Part shown: one piece after another, positions 1-5,482 of the stretch
Numbering within the stretch: position 1 is the first letter of the stretch
Layout: each line of letters opens with the position of its first letter
From: UBA6901 sp035256085
GTDB lineage: Bacteria; Pseudomonadota; Gammaproteobacteria; Acidiferrobacterales; UBA6901
Direction of reading: 5' to 3'
DNA: 5,817 bases
NCBI GenBank assembly: GCA_035256085.1
Contig: DATEYP010000237.1
Coordinates: 1 to 5,817 of the forward strand
Translations under genes and position numbers: made by a program
Notes under the pieces: model-generated
What the model was told of the DNA's origin: nothing
The model's database searches: none
The model's input: only the letters and a program-made list of their open reading frames with translations

Positions 1-614
1 TATTGCTTCTGCAGTTCGCGACCCACCAGCAGATTGAATTTCTGATCGGTGCCGCCGAGTTCGACATCGGCCTTCATGGCCACCGAGTCATAACCCTGAA
101 TCAGCGGATAGAGGAATTCGTGAATCGCAATCGCCTGACCGCCGGTGTAACGCATGTGAAAATCATCGCGCTCCAGCATGCGTGCCACGGTGTGGCGCGC
201 GGCGAGCTGAACAAGATCGGCGGCCTTCATCTCGCCCATCCAGCTTGAGTTGAACATCACCAGCGTTTTTTCCGGGTCGAGGATTTTGAATATCTGCGTC
301 TCGTAGGTGCGCGCGTTCTCGATCACTTCGTCGCGCGTCAGCGGCGGCCGGGTAGCGCTCTTGCCGGTGGGATCGCCGATCATGCCGGTGAAATCGCCGA
401 TCAGGAACAGCACCTCGTGTCCCAGGTCCTGGAACTGGCGAAGCTTGTTGATGAGCACGGTGTGGCCGAGATGCAGGTCCGGTGCAGTCGGGTCGAAGCC
501 GGCCTTGATGCGCAGACGCCGCCCGGATTGCAGGCGCTCCACGAGCTCGCTTTCTATCAGGATTTCATCCGCGCCGCGCTTGATCAGCGCCAGCGCTTCG
601 TTGTCTGCGGACAT
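1..614 (-). CDS. tyrS: Tyrosyl-tRNA synthetase (TyrZ-type), N-terminal part, runs off the left edge
   Basis: Class I aminoacyl-tRNA synthetase that activates tyrosine with ATP and charges tRNA-Tyr in the cytoplasm. The window holds 204 complete codons from the ATG; the C-terminal part, including the KMSKS loop and the S4-like RNA-binding domain, lies beyond the left edge. Visible are GFDPTAPDLHLGH (residues 39-51, with HLGH as the HIGH-type ATP site), the stretch IGDFTGMIGDPTGK (72-85), and ADVELGGTDQKFNLLVGREL (182-201), which belongs to the tyrosine-binding core. The wording of these blocks matches the subfamily found in Pseudomonas and Haemophilus (TyrZ-like) rather than E. coli K-12 TyrS. 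The start gives the usual N-terminus (MSADNEALALIKRG) but has no clear Shine-Dalgarno. It is divergent from anmK across a 124-bp gap. The reading frame is intact throughout. Confidence 0.96.
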   Translation of the reverse strand, partial: MSADNEALALIKRGADEILIESELVERLQSGRRLRIKAGFDPTAPDLHLGHTVLINKLRQFQDLGHEVLFLIGDFTGMIGDPTGKSATRPPLTRDEVIENARTYETQIFKILDPEKTLVMFNSSWMGEMKAADLVQLAARHTVARMLERDDFHMRYTGGQAIAIHEFLYPLIQGYDSVAMKADVELGGTDQKFNLLVGRELQKQ

Positions 615-648
615 GTGAGCGGGTTTTCGTCAATGTGTTGTTCGGCAA

Positions 649-657
649 AGATTACCA
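649..657 (-). promoter_or_regulatory. Possible extended -10 promoter for tyrS
   Basis: On the minus strand a TAATCT hexamer (654-649) is preceded by TGG (657-655), fitting the TGn extended -10 form. It would start transcription about 28 nt before the tyrS ATG. No good -35 hexamer stands 16-18 nt upstream, so this is a weak, motif-only call. A short ACAGC/GCTGT inverted repeat (657-670) lies just upstream of it. Confidence 0.3.
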
Positions 658-738
658 CAGCATTCGCTGTCTCGCCGCTGCAATAACGGGGCGCAAAAAC
701 CGCTTGCCCGCGGCGCGCGCCTGTCCGAAACTGGCGGC

Positions 739-1839
739 ATGCACTATATCGGCCTCATGTCCGGAACGAGCGTCGACGGCATCGATGCCGCGCTCGTCTC
801 GATCCCGCTCAACGGCCGGCTTTCCCTGCTTGCCAGCCACCGGCATCCCTTCCCTTCCGCGCTGCGCGATGCCATCCAGGCACTCATGCAGCCCGGCCCG
901 AATGAGCTTGAGCGCGCAGGCGAACTGGATGTGCAGCTGGGCCGCCTGTTCGCCGAGGCAGTCCATGCGCTGCTCGCCAAGTCTGGCGTCAATGCGTCCA
1001 GCATCCGTGCCATCGGCAGCCACGGCCAGACCATCCGCCACCGCCCGCACGCGGCGTATCCCTTCTCCCGGCAAATCGGCAATCCATCGGTCGTCGCCGA
1101 GGAAACCGGTATCACAACCGTGGCCGATTTCCGCGCGCGCGACCTGGCGGCCGGCGGTCAGGGTGCGCCGCTCGTGCCGGCATTCCATCAATGGCTTTTC
1201 CGCAAACCCGGAGTCAATCGTGCCATCGTCAATATCGGCGGCATCGCCAATATCACCTGGCTGCCGGCGACCGAGAGCAGTGCCGTGCTCGGCTTCGACA
1301 CCGGCCCCGGCAACACGCTGCTGGACCAGTGGATGGCCCGACACCGGAACGAGCCGTATGACCGGGATGGGGACTGGGCAGCGAGTGGCCGTGTACAGAA
1401 CGATTTGCTGGCGCGGCTGATGGCAGATGATTATTTTGCCAAGGCGCCGCCCAAGAGTAGCGGACGCGAACACTTCAACCTCGCGTGGCTGGAGCAACAG
1501 CTCGTCGGCCAGCTCGCGCCGGAAGACATTCAGGCCACGCTCGCAGAACTAACCGCCGCTTCCATCGCGCAGGGACTGAAGTCCCTGCCGGAGAAAATCG
1601 ATGAGATCTATATCTGTGGCGGCGGTCACCACAACCGCCATCTGCTGGCGCGCCTGCGCGCGCTATTGCCCGGCATACCGGTTGCCACCACTGGATCACT
1701 CGGGTTGGAACCCGATTGGGTGGAGGCAGCCGCTTTCGCCTGGCTCGCGCATCAGACACTGGCGGGACACGCGGGCAATCTGCCGAGTGTCACCGGAGCG
1801 CGCCATCCGGTGTTGCTCGGCGGCATCTATTTAGCTTGA
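739..1839 (+). CDS. anmK: Anhydro-N-acetylmuramic acid kinase
   Basis: Cytoplasmic enzyme of peptidoglycan recycling. It hydrolyses the 1,6-anhydro ring of anhydro-MurNAc and phosphorylates the sugar with ATP to give MurNAc-6-phosphate. The 366 aa match the usual family length of about 370. Seen in order: the N-terminal glycine-rich phosphate loop LMSGTSVDGID (6-16), IGSHGQTIRHRP (92-103), DFRARDLAAGGQGAPLVP (130-147), NIGGIANIT (165-173), FDTGPGN (186-192) whose Asp187 corresponds to the catalytic base known in the family, and the C-terminal ATP-domain motif ICGGGHHN (292-299). This is the ASKHA (hexokinase/actin-like) fold. The ATG at 739 is chosen because the conserved strand YIGLMSGT starts at residue 3; the preceding bases contain only a poor ribosome-binding site. 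It is the only plus-strand gene here and converges on erpA. No frame damage is visible. Confidence 0.97.
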   Translation: MHYIGLMSGTSVDGIDAALVSIPLNGRLSLLASHRHPFPSALRDAIQALMQPGPNELERAGELDVQLGRLFAEAVHALLAKSGVNASSIRAIGSHGQTIRHRPHAAYPFSRQIGNPSVVAEETGITTVADFRARDLAAGGQGAPLVPAFHQWLFRKPGVNRAIVNIGGIANITWLPATESSAVLGFDTGPGNTLLDQWMARHRNEPYDRDGDWAASGRVQNDLLARLMADDYFAKAPPKSSGREHFNLAWLEQQLVGQLAPEDIQATLAELTAASIAQGLKSLPEKIDEIYICGGGHHNRHLLARLRALLPGIPVATTGSLGLEPDWVEAAAFAWLAHQTLAGHAGNLPSVTGARHPVLLGGIYLA

Positions 1840-1851
1840 AAGATAGATACA

Positions 1852-1922
1852 AGATACAAGTTGCAAGATACAAGGAAAGACAAAGGGGCCTGGCGGCCCC
1901 TTGTATCTTGCAACTTGTATCT
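1852..1922. repeat. Long perfect palindrome between convergent anmK and erpA
   Basis: Arms of 24 bp at 1852-1875 and 1899-1922 are exact reverse complements. Within and next to the left arm the 8-mer GATACAAG occurs three times (1846-1853, 1853-1860, 1867-1874), and its complement CTTGTATC occurs twice in the right arm. The element starts 12 bp after the anmK stop and ends 4 bp before the complement of the erpA stop codon, filling the convergent gap. Its compact, symmetric make-up resembles REP- or MITE-like intergenic palindromes that are dispersed in genomes. Whether other copies exist cannot be seen here. Confidence 0.85.
1883..1902. terminator. GC-rich inner hairpin, probable bidirectional terminator
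   Basis: AAGGGGCC (1883-1890), a TGGC loop and GGCCCCTT (1895-1902) form an 8-bp stem. It can stack inside a 20-bp outer stem made from 1852-1871 and 1903-1922, giving a very long hairpin on the mRNA of either convergent gene. Neither side has a long pure T run, only short mixed T-rich tracts. Termination is therefore inferred from stem strength and position between convergent stop codons rather than from a textbook signal. Confidence 0.5.
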
Positions 1923-1926
1923 GCCG

Positions 1927-2280
1927 TTATACGCTGAACGACGAGCCGCAGCCGCAACTGGTCTTGGCATTCGGGTTCTTGATCACGAACTGCGAGCCTT
2001 GCAGGCCTTCCTGGTAGTCGATCTCGGCGCCCATCAGGTACTGGAAGCTCATCGGGTCAATCAGCAGCGTGACGTCGTTCTTGGAGACCTTGGTATCGCC
2101 TTCCTGCTCGGCTTCATCGAAGGTGAAGCCATACTGAAAACCGGAACAGCCGCCGCCGGAAACGAACACTCTCAACATCAGTGCCGGGTTCTTTTCCTCT
2201 TCGATCAGCTCCTTGACCTTGCGGGCAGCATTGTCGGTAAACACCAGCGGGACAGGCATTTCGGTTACAGGCGCGTTCAT
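1927..2280 (-). CDS. erpA: A-type iron-sulfur cluster carrier ErpA
   Basis: Small cytoplasmic carrier that receives Fe-S clusters from the assembly machinery and hands them to apo-enzymes; in E. coli it is essential for IspG/IspH maturation. The protein is 117 aa, close to the 114 aa of E. coli ErpA. The three cluster ligands are visible: Cys45 in SGGGCSGFQYGF and Cys109/Cys111 in TSCGCGSSF at the C-terminus. The spacing of 63 residues between the first and second Cys equals that in E. coli ErpA. The start at 2280 is chosen because GGAGG stands 5 nt upstream and MNAPVTEMPVPLVFT is a normal N-terminus. An in-frame ATG at 2364 would add 28 unlike residues and would lie inside the promoter. Its own promoter and an IscR-like site precede it, so it is probably regulated by Fe-S status independently of the bactofilin gene 105 bp upstream. 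IscA is the main alternative, but length and context favour ErpA. Confidence 0.95.
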   Translation of the reverse strand: MNAPVTEMPVPLVFTDNAARKVKELIEEEKNPALMLRVFVSGGGCSGFQYGFTFDEAEQEGDTKVSKNDVTLLIDPMSFQYLMGAEIDYQEGLQGSQFVIKNPNAKTSCGCGSSFSV

Positions 2281-2285
2281 GAAGT

Positions 2286-2290
2286 CCTCC
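2286..2290 (-). promoter_or_regulatory. Shine-Dalgarno GGAGG that fixes the erpA start
   Basis: GGAGG on the minus strand lies 5 nt before the ATG at 2280. This strong site selects the 117-aa form over the longer in-frame ORF starting at 2364. Confidence 0.85.
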
Positions 2291-2334
2291 GGATAAGTTC
2301 GTCTTGTAAAACTTAAGACCGTCAAGTTGGCGAG

Positions 2335-2364
2335 ATTATCCCTGTACCTGATTATATTAGTCAA
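2335..2364 (-). promoter_or_regulatory. erpA promoter (sigma70-type)
   Basis: The minus strand carries TTGACT (2364-2359) and GATAAT (2340-2335) separated by 18 bp. Each hexamer matches the consensus at five of six bases. Transcription would start near 2328, giving a leader of about 45-50 nt before the erpA ATG. The -35 element lies inside the IscR-like site described next. Confidence 0.7.
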
Positions 2365-2368
2365 CTGT
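2344..2368 (-). promoter_or_regulatory. IscR type 1-like operator over the erpA promoter
   Basis: Read on the minus strand from 2368 to 2344, the 25-bp site fits the E. coli type 1 IscR degenerate consensus (core YYGACT-RWWW-YAGTCRRS) at 22 of 25 positions. The mismatches are at positions 2, 17 and 25. It covers the -35 hexamer and the spacer, where [2Fe-2S]-IscR would repress. In E. coli erpA is a known IscR target, so the target gene fits. Direct evidence is sequence only, and iscR itself is not in this window. Confidence 0.72.
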
Positions 2369-2385
2369 TATTGACCGGACGGACC

Positions 2386-2814
2386 TCAAGCAGGCTCGTT
2401 ACGGCCGGAATCCACGCTTTTCAACGAAACGACCTCGGCCTTCTCAGTCACGCGCGTCATGACGCCATTCACCTGCGCCCCGGCGGCGATTTCCAGAACC
2501 TTGTAGGCTACATCCCCATGGATGTCGGCACGCGACTGGAGCTCCAGACGCTCGGCGGAGCGGACATTGCCCTTGATCTTGCCGTTCACAATCATGTGCG
2601 GAACGCTCACGTCGCCCGTGACCACGGCATTTTCGCTCAGCACCAGGGTACTGTTGTCGTCCGACTTGGCGGTAATATTGCCCTTCACCTTGCCGTCGAT
2701 GCGCAACCCGCCGGAGAAGCTGATATCGCCCTTCATTTCGGTCGAAACGCCGATCAGGGTGTCGATGGTGTTACAGGGTTTTTCAGTCGGTTTACGGGAA
2801 AGTTTGTCCAGCAT
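2386..2814 (-). CDS. Bactofilin (polymer-forming cytoskeletal protein)
   Basis: Member of the bactofilin family, small proteins that self-assemble without nucleotide into filaments, usually at the inner face of the membrane, and act in cell shape, polar organisation or local peptidoglycan synthesis. The protein is 142 aa. The core at about residues 17-123 has the typical short repeating beta-helix turns, for example IDTLIGVSTEMKGDISFSGG (17-36), LRIDGKVKGNI (38-48), ENAVVTGDV (61-69), MIVNGKIKGNV (74-84) and ADIHGDV (96-102). The ends are short, charged and probably disordered. GGAGA stands 5 nt before the ATG, fixing the start. No signal peptide or membrane segment is present. The DUF6776-like membrane protein lies 77 bp upstream and is a plausible partner at the membrane; that link is inferred from context only. 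Confidence 0.9.
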   Translation of the reverse strand: MLDKLSRKPTEKPCNTIDTLIGVSTEMKGDISFSGGLRIDGKVKGNITAKSDDNSTLVLSENAVVTGDVSVPHMIVNGKIKGNVRSAERLELQSRADIHGDVAYKVLEIAAGAQVNGVMTRVTEKAEVVSLKSVDSGRNEPA

Positions 2815-2838
2815 GTGATTCTCCGTTTTGCTGTTCCG

Positions 2839-2856
2839 GGCCGGTAGAATCCGGCC
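2839..2856. repeat. GGCCGG/CCGGCC hairpin in the bactofilin leader
   Basis: A 6-bp perfect GC stem (2839-2844 with 2851-2856) encloses a 6-nt loop. It sits between the DUF6776-like stop and the bactofilin start. No T run follows on either strand, so it is more likely a leader stem or a weak attenuator than an intrinsic terminator. Confidence 0.45.
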
Positions 2857-2868
2857 AAATAAAATCTA

Positions 2869-2895
2869 AGTATAGAACGATTTCCCGGCCGTCAC
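2869..2895 (-). promoter_or_regulatory. Possible bactofilin promoter
   Basis: TATACT on the minus strand (2874-2869) is a good -10 hexamer about 55 nt before the bactofilin ATG. The only -35-like match, GTGACG, is 15 bp upstream and touches the stop of the preceding gene. This is a weak call; read-through from upstream is equally possible. Confidence 0.3.
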
Positions 2896-3632
2896 AGCTT
2901 TGGCCAGGCGTGATTCTGCTCCAGGGTCTGGGCCGCGGGAGAGGTCGTGGTAATTGTTACTTTGACCGCAGACGGCTCAAAATTGCGCGGCAGCTTCATC
3001 ACGCCTTCAAACTCCTGAAAGTATTTAAAGTTGATGTTGTGCTGCTTCTCGTTGGGCGCAGGCAGCACCAGCACCACATTCCGGCCATCCTGCGCGCCGT
3101 TCACCTCGAGACGCACGCGTCCATAGATCGTGTGATCATGCTTCAACGCCTGGATCAGCACGAGTTTGTATCGGTAGTGGTTGTCAGGGGAGTTGCCGGC
3201 CCGGTCGATGGTCAGGCGATCGATCTTGAGACCGGCCACCTTGTTGTCGGGCGAAATGATATTCCGGTAGAACGACACCTCCTCGCGCAAGCGGTTGATC
3301 TCTTTCGCCGATTCCTTGAGCGAACGATCCAGCTCCTGATAGGCCACCTGGTCCATCTGCAGGGTGCGTTGGGCGCGCGCCAGGGTTTCGCGCAGATCGA
3401 GGCTCTCGTCTTTAAGACGCTTGATCTCCTCGCGCAGCGCCGACTGCGTCCGGAAGGCCGAAAACTTTTCGGTCCCGGCCGCGGTCAGGCCATAGTTATA
3501 GAGCGCACCGCCCGCCACAATAAGCAGCACCACGGCAATACCGGCCATGAACAGCTTGACCCGCGACGAATAGCGGCGCTTGATGACGAGTTCGCTGGTC
3601 CGGTGTTTACTGAAAATGCGCTTGAGCTTCAT
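2892..3632 (-). CDS. DUF6776-like inner-membrane protein with a coiled coil
   Basis: Function unknown. The 246-aa protein has a basic cytoplasmic N-terminus (1-26, rich in Lys/Arg), one hydrophobic membrane segment (about 27-45, FMAGIAVVLLIVAGGAL), a long heptad-like coiled coil rich in Leu, Glu and Arg (about 62-123, including LREEIKRLKDESLDLRETLA), and a beta-rich C-terminal domain (about 133-246) that should lie in the periplasm. This layout, and its place between argC and bactofilin, fit the DUF6776 family of proteobacteria; the family name is from memory and needs a profile search. Single-pass membrane proteins with coiled coils next to bactofilins suggest an envelope or morphology role, which is inference. 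The ATG at 3632 has no strong ribosome-binding site; AGGG lies about 11 nt upstream. Its leader contains degenerate direct repeats. Confidence 0.8.
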   Translation of the reverse strand: MKLKRIFSKHRTSELVIKRRYSSRVKLFMAGIAVVLLIVAGGALYNYGLTAAGTEKFSAFRTQSALREEIKRLKDESLDLRETLARAQRTLQMDQVAYQELDRSLKESAKEINRLREEVSFYRNIISPDNKVAGLKIDRLTIDRAGNSPDNHYRYKLVLIQALKHDHTIYGRVRLEVNGAQDGRNVVLVLPAPNEKQHNINFKYFQEFEGVMKLPRNFEPSAVKVTITTTSPAAQTLEQNHAWPKL

Positions 3633-3635
3633 TTA

Positions 3636-3793
3636 AGGAAGCCCTACTTCGTTCGTCCTGTCATAATTCTCAGAAGCCCGATCATGTCTTTGTCGGAACA
3701 AAGTTCGTGAGATTCGTTCGTCCTGTCATGTGATAAGAAGCCCTACTGCGTTCGTCTTACCATTAGATAAGAAGCCCTGCGTCGTTCGTGCAG
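3636..3793. repeat. Degenerate 34-bp direct repeats in the argC / DUF6776 gap
   Basis: On the plus strand a unit roughly AAGAAGCCCTACTTCGTTCG followed by TCCTGTCAT recurs. AGCCC blocks begin at 3640, 3674, 3739 and 3773, in pairs 34 bp apart. CGTTCGT blocks begin at 3650, 3715, 3749 and 3783, so the last three are spaced at exactly 34 bp and the first gap is 65 bp, about two units. Unit 2 keeps only its first part, and unit 3 keeps only its second part (TTCGTTCGTCCTGTCAT, 3713-3729, identical to 3648-3664). The units abut with no unique spacers. The stretch lies in the probable leader of the DUF6776-like gene. No function is recognised. Confidence 0.75.
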
Positions 3794-3829
3794 CAAGAAT
3801 CTGCGTTTCGAATACTGCGCTGCGGACAG

Positions 3830-3858
3830 AGTATAACGGCTGGGGACGACACGAACCA
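3830..3858 (-). promoter_or_regulatory. Possible promoter for the DUF6776-like gene
   Basis: TATACT on the minus strand (3835-3830) is a good -10 hexamer just downstream of the argC stop (3865). The -35 region 17 bp upstream (TGGTTC) is poor. If used, the transcript would carry a leader of about 190 nt through the 34-bp repeats. Confidence 0.35.
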
Positions 3859-3864
3859 GCGCAC

Positions 3865-4896
3865 TCAGGGCAGCACCGGAACCTGCGCGAGCCCGGTCGC
3901 TTCCGGCAGACCGGATATCAGGTTCATGTTCTGCACCGCCTGACCGGCGGCGCCTTTCACCAGATTGTCGATGACCGACAGAATCACCACCGTGTCGCCG
4001 CCCTGCGGCCGGTGCAGCGCGATGCGGCAGGTGTTGGCGGCGCGCACCGAACGCGTGTCCGGATGACTGCCCGGCGGCAGCACATCCACGAACGGTTCGT
4101 GCGCATAGCGCTGCGCATAGAGTCCCTGCAGGTCCACGCCCGTGTCGTGGACGCGCGCATACAGGGTGGCGTGAATGCCGCGGATCATGGGCGCGAGGTG
4201 CGGCACGAAGGTCAGACCGACCGGTTTGCCGGCCGCGCTTTCCAGGCCTTGGCGAATCTCCGGCAGATGGCGGTGCCCGGCCACGCCATAGGCCTTGAAG
4301 TTGTCCGCGGCCTCAGCGAACAGCGTGTGCACCTCGGCCTTGCGCCCGGCGCCGGACACGCCGGACTTGGCGTCGGCGATCAAATGCTGAATATCCACCA
4401 GCCCCTGCTCGACGAGCGGCAGGAAGCCGAGCTGCACCGCCGTCGGATAACAGCCGGGATTGGCAATCAGCCGCGCCTTTTTGATCTGCGCGCGGTTCAC
4501 TTCCGGCAGGCCATACACCGCCTCGGCGAGCAGCTCCGGGCAGGCGTGCGGCATGCCGTACCACTGCTCCCAGAGTGCGGGATCCTTGAGGCGGAAATCG
4601 GCGGCCAGGTCGATGAGCTTTACCCCGGCATCGAGCAGCGCGCGCGCATGGGTCATGGCGACGCCGTTGGGCGTGGCCGCGAACACCACGTCGCAGGCCG
4701 CCAGCGCCTTCGCGTCCGGCTCGCCGAACGCAACATCCACGTGCCCGCGCAGGCTCGGGAACAGGTCGGAAATCTTTTTTCCCGCCTCGCCGCGCGAGGT
4801 GATGACGTTGAGTTGCACCTGTGGGTGCTGGGCCAGCAGCCGCAGCAACTCCACACCGGTGTAACCGGTACCGCCGATGATGCCGACCTTGATCAT
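3865..4896 (-). CDS. argC: N-acetyl-gamma-glutamyl-phosphate reductase
   Basis: Third step of arginine biosynthesis: NADPH-dependent reduction of N-acetyl-glutamyl phosphate to the semialdehyde, in the cytoplasm. The 343 aa match the usual length of the long form. The N-terminal Rossmann motif is VGIIGGTGYTGVELLRLL (4-21). The catalytic Cys149 lies in NPGCYPTA (147-154), followed by SGVSGAGRK (178-186) and GHRHLPEI (207-214). His208 lies 59 residues after the catalytic Cys, the same spacing as the Cys158/His217 pair of the M. tuberculosis enzyme. The ATG at 4896 is chosen because the Rossmann strand begins at residue 2; the open frame runs 97 codons further upstream but that part is low-complexity and unlike the family. 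The ribosome-binding site is weak. The gene is complete, with no missing key residue. A broken copy of its first 36 codons lies 765 bp upstream. Confidence 0.97.
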   Translation of the reverse strand: MIKVGIIGGTGYTGVELLRLLAQHPQVQLNVITSRGEAGKKISDLFPSLRGHVDVAFGEPDAKALAACDVVFAATPNGVAMTHARALLDAGVKLIDLAADFRLKDPALWEQWYGMPHACPELLAEAVYGLPEVNRAQIKKARLIANPGCYPTAVQLGFLPLVEQGLVDIQHLIADAKSGVSGAGRKAEVHTLFAEAADNFKAYGVAGHRHLPEIRQGLESAAGKPVGLTFVPHLAPMIRGIHATLYARVHDTGVDLQGLYAQRYAHEPFVDVLPPGSHPDTRSVRAANTCRIALHRPQGGDTVVILSVIDNLVKGAAGQAVQNMNLISGLPEATGLAQVPVLP

Positions 4897-4938
4897 GTGA
4901 AACCTGAAACCGGAAGTGAATAAACGTGCTTGCAGCGA

Positions 4939-4966
4939 AAGATACCGGATTGGACCGAAGACGCAA
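4939..4966 (-). promoter_or_regulatory. Possible argC promoter
   Basis: TTGCGT (4966-4961) and TATCTT (4944-4939) on the minus strand are separated by 16 bp and would give a leader of about 35 nt before argC. Matches to consensus are moderate. This would let argC be expressed apart from the small genes upstream. Confidence 0.4.
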
Positions 4967-4983
4967 AGCCGCGTCACCGGCAT

Positions 4984-5005
4984 AAAAATGGGCCCGTGCG
5001 GGGGC
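4984..5005 (-). terminator. Possible weak terminator after the 75-aa gene
   Basis: On the minus strand GCCC (5005-5002) and GGGC (4995-4992) form a short GC stem with a 6-nt loop, followed two to three bases later by TTTTT (4988-4984). The stem is only 4 bp, so termination is uncertain. Its position 37 nt after the 75-aa gene stop and before the argC promoter is suitable. Confidence 0.35.
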
Positions 5006-5041
5006 GCCGTTCTGGACTGTGATATCCGTATTGCCTTAGTG

Positions 5042-5269
5042 CTAGGCCACCATGAGAACTGCGCGCTGTACGCGTGGCGGCAAATCAACCTGCGCAAAGA
5101 GTTTGAGCGGATACAAATAGTCTTCGCCGGATTCGTCAACGATACGAACCAACCCATGCTTGGCGGCCTCATCGTCGGCCAGGGCAATGTAGATTTTGCG
5201 CTTCTCCAGAGAGGCCTTGTACCCCGTGTTGTTCAGGCAGATGAATGTATATTGGCGTGGTTTACGCAT
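5042..5269 (-). CDS. Small conserved-looking protein of unknown function, partner of HicB-like antitoxin
   Basis: 75 aa, function not recognised with certainty. The N-terminal half is FICLNNTGYKASLEKRKIY (9-27), followed by VRIVDESGEDYLYP (41-54) and a final segment ending VDLPPRVQRAVLMVA. It resembles small proteins with a conserved DESGEDYLYP block that I recall from proteobacteria and cyanobacteria as uncharacterised; a compact SH3-like beta fold is possible, but this is a guess. It has no membrane segment and no HicA signature (no GSH block). Only 3 nt separate its ATG from the stop of the HicB-like gene, and AAGGA (5283-5279) lies 9 nt before the ATG inside that gene, so the two are co-translated. 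The tight pairing suggests it fills the effector or second-antitoxin slot of the module. Confidence 0.75.
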   Translation of the reverse strand: MRKPRQYTFICLNNTGYKASLEKRKIYIALADDEAAKHGLVRIVDESGEDYLYPLKLFAQVDLPPRVQRAVLMVA

Positions 5270-5272
5270 GCT

Positions 5273-5482
5273 TCAAAATCCTTCAATGACTTCTTCGCGA
5301 ACAAAGTGCAGACGAATGACCTGCGGGGCACTATCTCCGGGAAAATGGCGGTGCACGGCGTCACGAACTTGCCGGTGCAGGCCCTCCAGGTCATCGGCCT
5401 CGGTGAAGATGGACTGCCCCAGGGCGCGCGCAATGAACCCTCCTACAGGGGCGTCGTCCACCAGGAAGGTGATTTCACTCAT
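5273..5482 (-). CDS. HicB-like antitoxin-type protein
   Basis: 69 aa. The sequence ITFLVDDAPVGGFIARALGQ (4-23), then SIFTEADDLEGLHRQVRDAV and a tail with VIRLHFVREEV follows the HicB N-terminal pattern: a strand, a turn with Gly-Gly, a second strand, a short acidic element and an amphipathic helix. This family of about 70 aa is often labelled in databases as a 2-oxoisovalerate dehydrogenase subunit, which its size rules out, and usually sits beside a HicA toxin. It lacks a separate DNA-binding C-terminus. No Shine-Dalgarno precedes the ATG at 5482. Instead the stop of the argC' reading frame overlaps it as ATGA (5482-5479), and an extended -10-like motif lies 6 nt upstream, so coupled or leaderless translation is likely. 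It is followed 3 nt later by the 75-aa gene. Confidence 0.75.
   Translation of the reverse strand: MSEITFLVDDAPVGGFIARALGQSIFTEADDLEGLHRQVRDAVHRHFPGDSAPQVIRLHFVREEVIEGF

Noticed and set aside
652..1497. Minus-strand open frame of 281 codons inside anmK
   Set aside because: Antisense shadow of anmK, whose motifs are all intact on the plus strand.
2281..2364. 28-residue N-terminal extension of ErpA
   Set aside because: It would be encoded by the promoter and leader; a strong GGAGG directly precedes the shorter start and the protein length then matches ErpA.
2910..3710. Plus-strand open frame of 266 codons over the DUF6776-like gene
   Set aside because: Shadow frame; the minus-strand product has a coherent membrane segment and coiled coil, while this one has no structure pattern and runs into the repeat region.
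3636..3793. CRISPR array from the 34-bp repeat spacing
   Set aside because: The repeats abut each other without unique spacers, are degenerate, and no cas gene is nearby.
3730..4923. Long plus-strand open frame of 397 codons over argC
   Set aside because: It is antisense to a complete, motif-rich argC; its protein is Arg/His/Gln-rich with no recognisable domain, as expected for the shadow of a GC-rich gene.
4906..4925. ArgR operator (ARG box) upstream of argC
   Set aside because: Only one TGAATAA-like half-site is seen and the second half does not fit, so it is not supportable.
4897..5187. 97-codon N-terminal extension of ArgC
   Set aside because: The ArgC Rossmann fold begins at residue 2 of the shorter form; the extension overlaps the 75-aa gene and the putative argC promoter, and is unlike any ArgC N-terminus.
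5273..5482. 2-oxoisovalerate dehydrogenase E1 subunit
   Set aside because: This label is common in databases for the family, but 69 residues cannot hold that enzyme and the pattern is HicB-like.
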